From: Verrucomicrobiota bacterium | GTDB lineage: Bacteria; Verrucomicrobiota; Verrucomicrobiia; Verrucomicrobiales; Verrucomicrobiaceae | DNA: 64,000 nt | Direction: 5' to 3' | Assembly: GCA_017301975.1 (NCBI GenBank) | Contig: JAFLEI010000015.1 | Location: forward strand, 86,682-150,681 | Shown here: piece after piece, positions 33,106-42,568 of the stretch | Layout: each line of letters begins with the position of its first letter | Numbering within the stretch: position 1 is the first letter of the stretch | Position numbers and translations under genes: made by a program | The notes under the pieces: model-generated | Databases searched by the model: none | What the model was told of the DNA's origin: nothing | Seen by the model: only the letters and a program-made list of their open reading frames with translations

Positions 33106-34245
33106 ATGTCAATGTTTCAACACTGCACCGTCGCACAGCTCGCAGAGGTCTTCCGAGCAAGTCAGCAAGAGATCATTAACGAATGGCAGTTGCAGGCGGG
33201 ATTGCTGCTGCGTGAGCTTGCGCTCGACAAGCCGACGCTCACCGACCACATCCCGGACGTAATCGCGGAGATCATCCGGGATCTTGCGTTTGGACGGACT
33301 GGCCCCCTGTCTGCGGAGCATACCCTCGGCTCGCCGCCGGCGCACGGGGTGCAGCGCTTCCACGATGGTCTGGACGTGGGAGAGGTGGTCGCGGAGTACA
33401 ATTTGCTGCGGGTGGTTTTCATCACCATCGCGGAACGCCACAAACTTTACATCGTGGGTGAGGCGGCGCACATCATCAACCATCGTATTGATGAAGCGGT
33501 GCGCATGGCAGTGATGGCCTTTGCCGCCCAGCAAGAGCTGATCCGCAAGGAGCGGGAGGACGAGCACCTGGCCTTTATCGCCCACGATCTGCGAACGCCC
33601 CTCAACGCGGTGGCATTGCTGACTGCAGAGCTGAAGGCCGGGCTGGATGACCGCGCCCTGGCAGAAGCAGGCGAACTCTTTGGGATGATGGAGCGCAATC
33701 TGCACCGAGTGGCAGAGATGATCAAACGGGTGATGGATGTCAGCGTGCAGTCTTCAAACGAAGGGAGTTCATTCAACCCGGAGCGCCGGCTGTTTGAACT
33801 TTGGCCTCTGGTGCAGCGGCTGATTCTCGATTTGAGAACGGTGGCGGCGAAACATATGACCGAAGTGGTGAATGAAATTCCGCGCACGATCACCGTCTTT
33901 GCGGATGCCGGGCTGATCTCCCAGGTGTTTCAAAATTTACTGGTGAACGCCTTCAAATATGCCCCCCATGGCCGGGTGGTGATCAGCGCGCATGTCAGCC
34001 CGGGAATGGTGGCATGCACGGTGCGTGACAACGGGGAGGGCATCCCGCAGGAGCTGCTGAGCAAGGTGTTCGACAAACTCACGACCGACCCGGATAAACC
34101 GGGCACGGGGCTGGGGCTGGCCATCGTGAAACAGATCATCGAAGCGCATGGCGGCGCTGTGAATGCCGAAAGTGTAGAGGGCTCAGGTGCGAGCTTTAGC
34201 ATCTCGCTGCCCGAGGCTGCTGAGCAAGACGCTGGGAAATCTTGA
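33106..34245 (+). CDS. Soluble sensor histidine kinase with RsbRD-like N-terminal domain
   Basis: 379 residues with no membrane helix. Residues about 1-145 form an all-helical domain resembling the RsbT co-antagonist RsbRD N-terminal or globin-like sensor fold. HisKA follows with His160 in FIAHDLRTPLNAV. HATPase_c carries N box QNLLVNAFKYAPHG, G1 DNGEGIP and G2 GTGLGLAIV. No receiver domain or adjacent regulator gene exists, so it is an orphan kinase, probably sensing a cytosolic signal. It converges on pckG. Confidence 0.85.
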   Translation: MSMFQHCTVAQLAEVFRASQQEIINEWQLQAGLLLRELALDKPTLTDHIPDVIAEIIRDLAFGRTGPLSAEHTLGSPPAHGVQRFHDGLDVGEVVAEYNLLRVVFITIAERHKLYIVGEAAHIINHRIDEAVRMAVMAFAAQQELIRKEREDEHLAFIAHDLRTPLNAVALLTAELKAGLDDRALAEAGELFGMMERNLHRVAEMIKRVMDVSVQSSNEGSSFNPERRLFELWPLVQRLILDLRTVAAKHMTEVVNEIPRTITVFADAGLISQVFQNLLVNAFKYAPHGRVVISAHVSPGMVACTVRDNGEGIPQELLSKVFDKLTTDPDKPGTGLGLAIVKQIIEAHGGAVNAESVEGSGASFSISLPEAAEQDAGKS

Positions 34246-34356
34246 CGCGGCTTTAGGTGGGAGACGCTATAACCCGCAGAGACTGGAGGACGGAGGTCTG
34301 AGTTTGAAAGGTCTGCTTTGGGGACTGTCGAAGGTGGTGTGTGCGAACAGGTCGTG

Positions 34357-34385
34357 GGCTCATCTCGGCGGAGCGAGATGGCTAC
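34357..34385. repeat. Class D hairpin 1 (convergent junction)
   Basis: GGCTCATCTCGGCGGAGCGA followed by GATGGCTAC: stem CATCTCG/CGAGATG with a GGAG-containing loop. A near-identical copy is at 58533-58560. It occupies the 201-bp gap between the converging kinase (34245) and pckG (34447). Confidence 0.7.
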
Positions 34386-34446
34386 TGTACTGGCGCGCTT
34401 GCGGCGGGACGAAAGGAAGTGGCAGGAGCGAGGACGAGCAGGCCGG

Positions 34447-36273
34447 TTACATTCGGCAGATGAGGAGCTCGCGCTCGTAGATGAGCTCTTTGGGGAGGTG
34501 GCTCTTCAAGTCGATGAAGAGCTCTTCGTGGGAGAGGATTTCGGCGCGCCAGGCGTCGCGATCGAAGTATTGGAGCTCCTCGAATTTTTCTTTGGGGAAG
34601 TCGAGTCCTTTCCAGTCGATGTCTTCGTATTTCGGCACCCAGCCGATGGGGGTTTCCTTGGATTTGCCGTGGCCGTTGGCGCGATCGACGATCCATTTGA
34701 GGACGCGCATGTTTTCGCTGAAGCCGGGCCAGAGGAACTTGCCATTGGCGTCCTTGCGGAACCAGTTGACGTGGAAGATGCGCGGAGATTCGCTGAGGGA
34801 GCGCTGCATGCTGATCCAGTGGCGGAAGTAGTCGCCCATGTTGTAGCCGCAGAAGGGGAGCATGGCCATGGGATCGCGGCGGACCTTGCCGATGGTGCCT
34901 GCGGCGGCGGCGGTCATTTCACTGCCCATGGTGGCGCCGGCGTAAACGCCGCCGCTCCAATTGAAGGCCTGATAGACGAGGGGCATGGTGGTGGCACGCC
35001 GACCGCCGAAGATGATGGCGCTGATGGGGACGCCTTCGGGTTTTTCCCAGTCGGGGTCGATGGTGGGGCACTGGGACGCTGGGGCGGTGAAGCGTGAGTT
35101 TGGGTGCGCGGCCTTGGTGCCTTTTTCCTTGGCGATGTCGGGGGTCCAGAGATTGCCCTGCCAGTCGGTGCACTGGGCGGGAGGGGTGTCGGTCATGCCT
35201 TCCCACCAGACGCCGCCATCGGGCGTGAGCGCGACGTTGGTGAAGATGGTGTTTTTGCGCAGCGAGGCCATGGCGTTGGGGTTGGTCTTGTCGCTGGTGC
35301 CGGGGGCGACGCCGAAGAAGCCTGCCTCCGGATTGATGGCGTGAAGACGGCCATCCGCGCCGGGTTTGATCCATGCGATGTCATCACCGACGGTCCAGAC
35401 TTTCCAGCCTTTTTGCGCAAAGTGCGGCGGTGGAATGAGCATGGCGAAATTGGTCTTGCCGCAGGCGCTGGGGAAGGCGGCGGCGACGTAGGTTTTTTTG
35501 CCTTTGGGGTCTTCGACGCCGAGGATGAGCATGTGCTCGGCCATCCAGCCTTCATCGCGTGCCATGGCGGAGGCGATGCGGAGGGCGAAGCATTTTTTGC
35601 CGAGGAGGGCATTGCCGCCGTAGCCGGAGCCGTAGCTCCAGATTTCGCGGGTTTCGGGGAAGTGTACGATGTACTTCTCCTTGTTGCAGGGCCAGGGGAC
35701 GTCCTTCTGGCCTTTCTTGAGGGGCATGCCGACAGTGTGCATGCAGGGGACGACGCGCTTCTTGGAGGTGTCGATTTTCTCGAACACCTTTTTGCCGATG
35801 CGAGCCATGATGCGCATGTTCACCACGACGTAGGGCGAGTCGGTGAGCTGAACGCCGATCTGCGACATGGGGGAATCCACGGGACCCATGCTGTAAGCGA
35901 GGACGTACATGGTGCGGCCACGCATGCAGCCATTGAAGAGCTTGCGCAGTTTTTCCTTCATTTCGAAGGGGTTCATCCAGTTGTTGGTGGGGCCTGCGCC
36001 GTCTTTGGAATTGCTGCAGATGAAGGTGCGCTCTTCAACGCGGGCGACGTCGCTGGGGTCAGACTTGGCGTAGAAGCAGCCGGGCCATTTTTTTTGATTG
36101 AGCCGGGTCATGGTGCCGGATTCGACCATTTCATTGCAGAGGCTGTCGTATTCGGCTTTGGAGCCGTCCACCCAGTAAATGCGGTCGGGTTTGCAGAGAG
36201 CGGCCATCTTTCCGACCCAACGCTGAAGGTGAATGTTTTTGCTGAGGGGTTTTGAGGAGGGGATCGGGGTCAT
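34447..36273 (-). CDS. pckG: Phosphoenolpyruvate carboxykinase (GTP)
   Basis: 608 residues from the ATG at 36273, matching the usual ~600; an upstream extension to 36318 lacks family similarity. Catalyses oxaloacetate + GTP to PEP + CO2 + GDP, the entry step of gluconeogenesis, in the cytosol. Motifs: substrate-loop region [15 protein letters not shown]-loop [12 protein letters not shown] with the reactive Cys271, and the metal-site neighbourhood [10 protein letters not shown]. The C-terminal guanine-binding region contains [20 protein letters not shown]. Monocistronic; presence of the GTP enzyme fits growth on amino acids, lipids or acids released by the secreted hydrolases. Confidence 0.97.
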   Translation of the reverse strand: MTPIPSSKPLSKNIHLQRWVGKMAALCKPDRIYWVDGSKAEYDSLCNEMVESGTMTRLNQKKWPGCFYAKSDPSDVARVEERTFICSNSKDGAGPTNNWMNPFEMKEKLRKLFNGCMRGRTMYVLAYSMGPVDSPMSQIGVQLTDSPYVVVNMRIMARIGKKVFEKIDTSKKRVVPCMHTVGMPLKKGQKDVPWPCNKEKYIVHFPETREIWSYGSGYGGNALLGKKCFALRIASAMARDEGWMAEHMLILGVEDPKGKKTYVAAAFPSACGKTNFAMLIPPPHFAQKGWKVWTVGDDIAWIKPGADGRLHAINPEAGFFGVAPGTSDKTNPNAMASLRKNTIFTNVALTPDGGVWWEGMTDTPPAQCTDWQGNLWTPDIAKEKGTKAAHPNSRFTAPASQCPTIDPDWEKPEGVPISAIIFGGRRATTMPLVYQAFNWSGGVYAGATMGSEMTAAAAGTIGKVRRDPMAMLPFCGYNMGDYFRHWISMQRSLSESPRIFHVNWFRKDANGKFLWPGFSENMRVLKWIVDRANGHGKSKETPIGWVPKYEDIDWKGLDFPKEKFEELQYFDRDAWRAEILSHEELFIDLKSHLPKELIYERELLICRM

Positions 36274-36362
36274 GGCGAGGGGTTTGTGGACACCTGCAAG
36301 ATGCCGAAAGCATGCCAAGTGTCACGGTGCTTCATGCAGCCAATCTTGGCGAACCCAGCGCC

Positions 36363-37208
36363 TCACTCAGCCATGGAGGCGTGAGCGGCAGACCAGAGGA
36401 TCCCGCGAGGGATGAAGTTTTCGAGGCCGGGTGTGTTTTCCGGGTGAGGGCTGGAGATGAAGACGCGGCCTTTGCCGTAGGTGGCGATGACGTGCGCAGG
36501 TGAGCCGACCTGCACGCCGGCGGGGGAGCCGTATTCGGCGATCTCGGTTTTGAAAACTGTCAGAACGTCGTAGGCGGGAAGATCGGTGCGAGCCGCTGGT
36601 TTGAGAATGGGGCCATTGTGGTAGCGGACTTTGAAGGGGGACTTCACGTCGCCGAGCCATCGCTGACCGGCCGGGGTGGGCGCCAAATCCAGCATGGCCT
36701 GGCCACGCCGCCATTTGTTGGAAACGGTGCCTGCATTGAGAATGCCGAGGCCCCAGGTGAAATTGGAACAGGCGAGGTAGGCCCCGCCACAGATGCCCAC
36801 ATAACCGCCGCCGTTTCTCACGAAGTCGCGCACTTTTTTCAATCCGGCTTCGCCGATGCCTTTGGACTGACCGGAGCCGGAGCCACCTGGAAATACCAGC
36901 ACATCATAGGTGCTGATGTTGAGACTGCCGACGTCCTGACCGCTGAGAACCACCGCCTTCACCTGGGGGAAAGGTTTGAGCACGTTCAAGACATTGTCCA
37001 CCCCGCCCTGGGGTGAGCCGGGGCCACGGTAGATGCCGACTTTGATCTCACGAGTCTGCACTGGCGCGGGGATGATGGACTTCATCCCATTCACATCCGG
37101 TGGAATGACGAACGGAGCTGCCTTGGATTTTCCCCGGTCCTGCGCAGAGAGAGGAAGAAGCCCGCCAAGCAGCAGGATCAGGAAGAGCAGCGGACGGAGG
37201 GGAGTCAT
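36363..37208 (-). CDS. Secreted class I glutamine amidotransferase-like (BPL-N type) protein
   Basis: 281 residues with signal peptide (LFLILLLGGLLPLSAQ). A flavodoxin-like fold with a nucleophile elbow GGGYVGICGGAYLA (Cys) matches the DJ-1/PfpI-related biotin-protein-ligase N-terminal-like family. The YDVLVFPGGSGSG strand-loop precedes it. Such secreted versions are frequent in Planctomycetes and Verrucomicrobiota, function unknown. It is followed 13 bp downstream of the SGNH pair and precedes pckG. Confidence 0.78.
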   Translation of the reverse strand: MTPLRPLLFLILLLGGLLPLSAQDRGKSKAAPFVIPPDVNGMKSIIPAPVQTREIKVGIYRGPGSPQGGVDNVLNVLKPFPQVKAVVLSGQDVGSLNISTYDVLVFPGGSGSGQSKGIGEAGLKKVRDFVRNGGGYVGICGGAYLACSNFTWGLGILNAGTVSNKWRRGQAMLDLAPTPAGQRWLGDVKSPFKVRYHNGPILKPAARTDLPAYDVLTVFKTEIAEYGSPAGVQVGSPAHVIATYGKGRVFISSPHPENTPGLENFIPRGILWSAAHASMAE

Positions 37209-37221
37209 GACAGGATGCGAT

Positions 37222-38043
37222 TTACTTCAGGGCAGCCTCTATGGACTTGGCCACCTGACCGCCCATGAGCTCGTAGCCTTTGGCGTTGTAGTGGACGTCC
37301 TGGGGATTGGCGATGCCCTGGAGCTGCGGAGCGAGGAAGGCGTAAAGGTCGTCGATGGCGATGCCGTGTTTTTTCATGACGCGCAGGGCGATTTCATTTT
37401 TCTCGGCGATCTGGGTGACGAGTTCGGGGCCGTCTTTGGTGTCCGGCGGAACGGGGGTGGTGGTGGCGAAGATGATTTTGGCGCCGGTTTTTTGCATGCG
37501 TGCGATGAGGGTTTCGAGGCGCTGCTCGTAGTCTGCGGCGGGCGTTTTGCGGTCGTGGATGCCGAAGTTGAAGTGGATCACATCCCATTTGCCGTCGCCG
37601 AGCCAGATGTCGATTTTTTTGACGCCGTTGGCGGTCGGGCCGCAGTTTTCGGGGGCGCGGTGCACGTTGGCCTTGCCGGCGAGGGCCTTGCGGACGTCCT
37701 GGGTGTAGCCACGGGAGATGGAGTCGCCGATGAGGAGGACGCGGGGGAGCTTGGGGTCGTCCTGAACGAAGTCCCAGGCGTTGGAGCGACCGGCGATCTT
37801 GTCCTTTTTGTGCAGCGGGAGGTAGAAGCCGTTGCCGAGGTTTTGCTCGAGCACGGTTTCCCAGGCCTGCTGATCGGGAGGGAGCGTGGCTTTGAGGGCC
37901 TGATATTTTTCATCGACGGCCTTGTCTTCGGCGGCCTTTTTGGCTGCGGCTTCGGCGGCGTTGGTGGGTTCGTTCTGGGATTTGACCTGGGCGTGGGAGA
38001 GTGTGGCGAAGGCGAGGAAGAGGAGGGTGTATTTCATGCTCAT
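37222..38043 (-). CDS. Secreted SGNH/GDSL-family hydrolase, copy 1
   Basis: 273 residues with signal peptide (MKYTLLFLAFATLSHAQ). SGNH blocks: block I LLIGDSISRGY (Ser nucleophile), block II NCGPTANG, block III HFNFGIHD, and C-terminal DVHYNAKGYELMG (Asp-x-x-His). A charged Ala/Lys/Glu helix (about 25-60) lies between signal and fold. Probable carbohydrate or acyl esterase. Its ATG overlaps the stop of the paralogue at 38040 (ATGA), giving translational coupling. Confidence 0.88.
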   Translation of the reverse strand: MSMKYTLLFLAFATLSHAQVKSQNEPTNAAEAAAKKAAEDKAVDEKYQALKATLPPDQQAWETVLEQNLGNGFYLPLHKKDKIAGRSNAWDFVQDDPKLPRVLLIGDSISRGYTQDVRKALAGKANVHRAPENCGPTANGVKKIDIWLGDGKWDVIHFNFGIHDRKTPAADYEQRLETLIARMQKTGAKIIFATTTPVPPDTKDGPELVTQIAEKNEIALRVMKKHGIAIDDLYAFLAPQLQGIANPQDVHYNAKGYELMGGQVAKSIEAALK

Positions 38044-38750
38044 TTCTTTGGCAGGTTTTCGGTGATCACGGAAGCGACTTTTTCGGCGAGGTAGTGATAG
38101 CCTGAGGGTGAGTAGTGAACGTTGGCGGGAAGCTGCACGTCCTTGAGCCTGGCGCTGGCGTGGGCGCAGAGATCGTCGGTGGGGATGCCTGCGGCGGCCA
38201 TGACGCGGGCGGCGGCTTCGTTGTATTTCTTTTCATCGCCTTCGATGCGGCCATCGGAGCCGGCGGGGACGGGGGTGGTGTTGCACCAGATGAGTTTGGC
38301 GCCGGTGGCCTGCATGATTTTCACGAGTTCTGCGAGGTTCTTTTCGTACTCGTTGAGAGGGACCTGGAGGTGAGAGCCGGGGGCTTTGGGGTCGGCGCGT
38401 TTGGAGGGGTCTTCGGCGATGTATTTGAGATCGTGGAGGCCCCAGTTGAAATGGATGACGTCCCACTTGGAGTCGCCGAGCCAGGCCTTGATGTTTTTGA
38501 GGCCGTTGGTGGTGGGGCCGCCGTTGGTGGGGATGCGGTGGACGTTGGCCTTGCCTTTGAGCATCTCGCGGACGTCGAGGGTGTAGCCCATGGAGATGGA
38601 GTCGCCGATGAGGAGCACGCGTGGGAGACCGGCGACGTCTTCGACTTTGGCCAGGGAAGGATGCGGGGCGCGTTTTTTGGGCGCTTGCTTGGGGGCGTCT
38701 GCGGCGAGGGCCGTGGTGGCGAGGAGGGCGAGGAGCAGGAGGGATTTCAT
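38040..38750 (-). CDS. Secreted SGNH/GDSL-family hydrolase, copy 2
   Basis: 236 residues with signal peptide (MKSLLLLALLATTALAAD). Blocks: LLIGDSISMGY, NGGPTTNG, HFNWGLHD and NVHYSPSGYHYLAE; the usual Asp before the catalytic His is Asn here (N-V-H instead of D-V-H), as tolerated in some relatives. Paralogue of the overlapping downstream gene, so a tandem duplication within one transcript. Divergent from the DUF1080 gene at 39142. Confidence 0.88.
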   Translation of the reverse strand: MKSLLLLALLATTALAADAPKQAPKKRAPHPSLAKVEDVAGLPRVLLIGDSISMGYTLDVREMLKGKANVHRIPTNGGPTTNGLKNIKAWLGDSKWDVIHFNWGLHDLKYIAEDPSKRADPKAPGSHLQVPLNEYEKNLAELVKIMQATGAKLIWCNTTPVPAGSDGRIEGDEKKYNEAAARVMAAAGIPTDDLCAHASARLKDVQLPANVHYSPSGYHYLAEKVASVITENLPKK

Positions 38751-38837
38751 GTGGCGGATTTAAACGCGGCGTTGGTGATGGAATATCAGGTTGTTGGAGC
38801 GATTTCGGATACTTGTCGAACGGGCGGAGATTTGTGT

Positions 38838-39001
38838 CACCGCTACGCGGTTCCACTGACTGATCATGCCGGTTTGTCGGCATACCGTGGGTTGGCACCC
38901 ACGGCTACGGTTATGTCAGCGCTACGCGCTTGTGGAGGTTATTCGGGAGGCGTGACTCTGGGGACGTTCGTCCGGAGCCGCCTGAAGGCGGGACTACAAA
39001 A
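38838..39001. repeat. Cluster of at least five short hairpins in a divergent spacer
   Basis: In order: ACCGCTACGCGGT; GCCGGTTTGTCGGC; CCGTGGGTTGGCACCCACGG; AGCGCTACGCGCT; and GCCGCCTGAAGGCGGGACTA. Loops such as GCTACGC and GTTGGCAC recur, the former also at 58420. Unlike every other hairpin group in the window it lies between two gene 5' ends (38750 and 39142). Confidence 0.7.
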
Positions 39002-39141
39002 CGTGAGATGGGTTTGCGGTGTTGTGGAGCGAAGAGGAGGAAGGGCTTTCGGAAACTTGGTTTTGGCAATCGTTGTGAAAAAGATGCTGGCAAGTCTGTG
39101 CTCACGACGTTTGATGTCGCCAGTCTCCTCCACCCACCATC

Positions 39142-39777
39142 ATGCGCACGCTGCTTTCTTTTCTCGCCATTGCTACATTCGCCACTGCCGCCGAGCCGGT
39201 CTTTCTGACGCTGGCTGATTTCACGGACACCAAGGACGCCACGCCCTCGGGTGGGTGGACGACGGAGGGTGACAATACGATTCACCTCGTGGGCAAAGGT
39301 GGTGGCGCGCTGATTTCGAAAAATGAATATTCGAACTTTGAGCTGGAGTGGGAGTGGAAGGTGAATTCGAAGGGGAACAACGGCATCAAGTACTGGGTGA
39401 CGAAGATCGGGGGCAAGGAGTGGCTGGGCATTGAGTACCAGATGATCGATGACAGCGGGCATCCGGATGGGCTCAAGGGGGGATCGCACACGACGGCTTC
39501 GATTTATGACATCAAGGAGCCGGTGGCAGGCAAGGCGGTGAAGCCGGCGGGTGAGTGGAACACGAGCAAGATCGTGGTGCAGGACGGTAAGATCCAGCAT
39601 TGGCTGAATGGTGCGCTGGCCTGTGAAGCGGACACCACGACGCCGGAGTGGAAGGAGCGCGTGGCGAAGAGCAAGTTCAAGAGCAAGGAGGGCTTTGCGC
39701 CTGGGAAAGGGAAGATCATGCTGACGGAGCACGGGGATGAGACGTGGTTTCGGAATATCAAGCTGACGGCGAAGTAG
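39142..39777 (+). CDS. Secreted DUF1080 (3-keto-disaccharide hydrolase-type) protein
   Basis: 211 residues with signal peptide (MRTLLSFLAIATFATAAE). One concanavalin-like beta-sandwich typical of DUF1080: DFTDTKDATPSGGWTTE, FELEWEWKVNSKGNNGIKYW, GIEYQMIDD, GEWNTSKIVVQDGKIQHWLN. The family contains hydrolases of 3-keto-glycosides and carbohydrate-binding proteins. The lysine-rich C-terminal part is not unusual. Divergent from the SGNH pair; no neighbour in an operon. Confidence 0.85.
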   Translation: MRTLLSFLAIATFATAAEPVFLTLADFTDTKDATPSGGWTTEGDNTIHLVGKGGGALISKNEYSNFELEWEWKVNSKGNNGIKYWVTKIGGKEWLGIEYQMIDDSGHPDGLKGGSHTTASIYDIKEPVAGKAVKPAGEWNTSKIVVQDGKIQHWLNGALACEADTTTPEWKERVAKSKFKSKEGFAPGKGKIMLTEHGDETWFRNIKLTAK

Positions 39778-39778
39778 G

Positions 39779-39850
39779 CTGGGTGCTGGATGGCTGGATG
39801 GCTGGATGGCTGGATGCTGGATGCTCGATGCTGGATGCTGGATGCTGGAC
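39779..39850. repeat. GCTGGATG microsatellite
   Basis: About nine head-to-tail units of 7-8 bp (GCTGGATG, GCTGGAT, one GCTCGATG variant) directly after the DUF1080 stop. A slippage-prone non-coding tract. Confidence 0.85.
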
Positions 39851-39860
39851 TCCGCGGGGA

Positions 39861-39919
39861 GCTTTGGGTGAAGCGGAGGGGGGCATCGAGGACCCATTCT
39901 TCGCTGAAGCTACGAAGGG
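39861..39919 (+). repeat. Repeat K, copy 1
   Basis: GCTTTGGGTGAAGCGGAGG, then ATCGAGGACCCATTCTTCGC and GAAGCTACGAAGG. Alignable with 42569-42629. Contains the small palindrome CTTCG...CGAAG. Confidence 0.65.
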
Positions 39920-39995
39920 CGAGCCGAGTTCGAGTAGGAGGACGATTAGGGGAGGCTTTGTGAGGGAGCGGAGCGGAGGGTGTTTGCGGAGGTTC

Positions 39996-40020
39996 TGCGG
40001 CATCGGAGTGCCGCGCTCCC
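39996..40020. repeat. Class E hairpin 3 (convergent junction)
   Basis: TGCGGCATCGGAGTGCCGCG followed by CTCCC: stem GCGGCA/TGCCGC with a CGGAG loop and the class E GCTCCC tail. It ends 5 bp from the stop of the Kef-type antiporter (40026), at the convergent junction with the DUF1080 gene. Confidence 0.7.
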
Positions 40021-40025
40021 GGCAG

Positions 40026-41888
40026 TCATGTTTCTTCGGCGCGTTCGATTTCCCAGCCTGAGTCGTTGTCGGCGGGGAGTTCGGCGAGGTCTTTTTCGAA
40101 GAGCTGGGTGAGGGCGATGCGGCGCTCACGGACGATGCTGGCGTAGGCGTCTTCGTCTTCATGGACGGGGACGAGGAGATGGACGGTTTCTTCGTCGTAG
40201 CGCTTCCAGCGACGGGCGGCGCGCTCGGTGGCGTAGGCGGGTTTTCCGAGAGCGCGGAGGGCGCGGACGGCGAGTTCCTGGGCGCTGCCCATCTGTTCGT
40301 GCACGGTGTCTTCGGCGGCGAGGCCGAGGCTCATGAGCTCGAAACGCTGATCGTAGTCATGGGCGCGGGCGAGGATGCGGAGCTTGGGGAATTTTTCGCG
40401 GACCTCGGTGACGAGGCGAGCGACCTTGGCCTGATCTGCGAGGGCGATGATGAGCATGCAGGCCTGATCGATGCCGGCGGCGTGGAGGAGGTCGAGGCGG
40501 GTGGCGTCGCCGTAGAAGACCTTGAAGCCGAATTTGCGCAGCATGTCCACGTGGTCGGGATCGCTTTCCAGGACGGTGACTTTGACGCCTTGGGACATCA
40601 TGAAGCGGCCGACGAAATTGCCGAAGCGGCCGAAGCCGGCGAGAATGACGGGGGCGTGTTCGTCGATGCGGTCGGGGGCGCGCTGCTCACGGCTGACGGC
40701 GGTGTAGCGTGGGGCGAGGATGCGCTCGTAGATGATGAAGAGGAGCGGTGCAGCGGCCATGGAGAGGGCGACGACGGCCACGAGCAGCTTGGAGGTTTCT
40801 TCTTCGAGGATCTCCTGCTGGATGGCCATGGAGAGGAGAGCGAAGGCGAATTCGCCGCCCTGGGCGAGTGCGAGGGAGAGGAGCCAGCGGTGGCTGCCGC
40901 GAATTTTTAACCCGGTGGCGATGACGTAGATGACGAGTACCTTGAGCGCGATCAAGGCGAGCACGAGCGAGGCGACGAGGAGGGGCCTGGTGGCGATGAC
41001 GCTGAAATCGAGCGAGGCACCGACGGCGAGGAAGAAGAGGCCGAGGAGGAGTCCTTTGAAGGGCTCAAGGTTGCTTTCCAGTTCGTGACGATAATGGCTG
41101 CCAGCGAGGACGACGCCTGCGACAAAGGCACCGAGTGCGGGTGAGAGGCCGACCTGGGTCATGAGCAGGGCGACGCCGACGATGAGGAGAAGGGCTGCGG
41201 CGGTGAGGAGCTCGCGGAGGCCGGTTTTTGCGAGGATGGCAAAGCCGCGTGGCACGATGAACTGGCCGGCGATGACGATGGCAACGACGGCCCCCAGTGT
41301 GACGAGGGGCTGAGCCCAATGAGGAAGCTCCTGCAGCCAGCCGTGGTGCTCCATTTTGGTGACACTGGCGGCGAGCAATGGAAACACCGCGAGCATCGGG
41401 ATGACGGAGATGTCCTGGAAGAGCAGGACGGCGAATGAATCTGCGCCGCCATCTGTGCGCATGAGGGCTTTTTCTTGAAGGGTCTGGATGACGATGGCGG
41501 TGGAGGAGAGCGCCAAGATCATGCCGATGGCGATGGCGGGTTTGGTTTCCAAACCGCAGGCCATGGCGATGCCCATGACCGCGAGGGTGGTCAGAGAAAC
41601 CTGCAGACCGCCGAGGCCGAAGATGGGGCCGCGCATGCGCCAGAGGCGTGCGGGTTCAAGTTCAAGGCCGATCATGAAGAGCATGATGACAACGCCGAAT
41701 TCGGCGAAGTGCATGGCTTCCTCCCCCTGCGCACCGCCGACCCAGCCGAGAGCGAAGGGGCCGATCAAGGCGCCGCCGATGAGGTAGCCGAGAACGCTGC
41801 CGACACCGAGGCGATGCGCCACGGGGACGAGCAGCACGGCGGCACCGAGGTAGATGAAGGCGGAGAGGAAAAAATGCGAGGCGTGCAT
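40026..41888 (-). CDS. Kef-type K+/H+ antiporter (CPA2) with RCK/TrkA-N domain
   Basis: 620 residues. About 12-13 membrane helices (1-390) include the CPA2 core GYLIGGALIGPFALG and GLSPALGAFVAGVVLAGS. A cytosolic RCK/TrkA-N Rossmann domain follows: VILAGFGRFGNFVGRFMM, then VLESDPDHVDMLRKFG. Kef systems export K+ in exchange for H+ during electrophile stress, gated by glutathione adducts. The partner flavoprotein gene lies 3 bp upstream in the same transcript, supporting Kef rather than a generic Na+/H+ exchanger. The acidic C-terminal tail (about 590-620) is variable in the family. Confidence 0.92.
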   Translation of the reverse strand: MHASHFFLSAFIYLGAAVLLVPVAHRLGVGSVLGYLIGGALIGPFALGWVGGAQGEEAMHFAEFGVVIMLFMIGLELEPARLWRMRGPIFGLGGLQVSLTTLAVMGIAMACGLETKPAIAIGMILALSSTAIVIQTLQEKALMRTDGGADSFAVLLFQDISVIPMLAVFPLLAASVTKMEHHGWLQELPHWAQPLVTLGAVVAIVIAGQFIVPRGFAILAKTGLRELLTAAALLLIVGVALLMTQVGLSPALGAFVAGVVLAGSHYRHELESNLEPFKGLLLGLFFLAVGASLDFSVIATRPLLVASLVLALIALKVLVIYVIATGLKIRGSHRWLLSLALAQGGEFAFALLSMAIQQEILEEETSKLLVAVVALSMAAAPLLFIIYERILAPRYTAVSREQRAPDRIDEHAPVILAGFGRFGNFVGRFMMSQGVKVTVLESDPDHVDMLRKFGFKVFYGDATRLDLLHAAGIDQACMLIIALADQAKVARLVTEVREKFPKLRILARAHDYDQRFELMSLGLAAEDTVHEQMGSAQELAVRALRALGKPAYATERAARRWKRYDEETVHLLVPVHEDEDAYASIVRERRIALTQLFEKDLAELPADNDSGWEIERAEET

Positions 41889-41891
41889 GAG

Positions 41892-42485
41892 TTATGCAGG
41901 AATGAGGTCGTTGATCTTGTGCGCCGAGGAGGCCTCTTCGAGCGGGAGGGTTTCATCCCGCAGGGCTGTGAGCAGGCGGGCGTAGCGCTGAGCCAGAGGC
42001 TGGATGATGGCGGCGCTTGCGAGCTGGTTTGCGCCATGAATGACGTGAGGTGCGAGGTAGCGCATGCCGCAGAGACAGGCGGTCTGATCGAATGGAGCGA
42101 GAAGCTGACGGATGGTGAAGCGGTTGCGGCCTTGGGTGCAGTAGATCTCCTCGGAGCCGCCAGCGCTGATGGCTTGAATCAGGATCTTGCCCTGAAGGGC
42201 GGTGCCCCCTTCCCCGTAGGCCCAGCCGTAGGTGAGGACGAGATCGAGGTATTCCTTCACAAGAGAGGGAGCGCTGTACCAGTAGAAGGGGTGCTGGAGG
42301 ACGATGATGTCGTGCTCCTTGAGAAGCTTTTGCTCCTGCTCGACATCGATGACGAAGTCGGGGTAGAGTTCGTAGAGATCACGAAAGGTGACGCCTTCCA
42401 CTTCGCTGGCCGCCGCTGCCAGCCTGCGATTGATGCGCGACTTGTGCGGTGCGGGATGAGCGTAGAGGACGAGGACTGAGGGCAT
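41892..42485 (-). CDS. Kef ancillary NAD(P)H:quinone oxidoreductase (KefF/KefG-like)
   Basis: 197 residues from the ATG at 42485; the open frame upstream lacks family similarity. Flavodoxin-like fold of the NQO1/KefF family: LVLYAHPAPHKSRINRRLA (FMN loop), LQHPFYWYSAPSLVKEYLDL, and GRNRFTIRQLLAPFDQTA. KefF/KefG are required for full activity of KefC/KefB and reduce quinone electrophiles. Three bp separate it from the antiporter gene. Confidence 0.92.
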   Translation of the reverse strand: MPSVLVLYAHPAPHKSRINRRLAAAASEVEGVTFRDLYELYPDFVIDVEQEQKLLKEHDIIVLQHPFYWYSAPSLVKEYLDLVLTYGWAYGEGGTALQGKILIQAISAGGSEEIYCTQGRNRFTIRQLLAPFDQTACLCGMRYLAPHVIHGANQLASAAIIQPLAQRYARLLTALRDETLPLEEASSAHKINDLIPA

Positions 42486-42568
42486 GGTGCTGGGATTTGG
42501 ATCAAAGCAGAGAAGAAGCCAAATGAAATGGGATTGCGAACGACAAGGGGCAGAGCGGTGGAGAGTGA

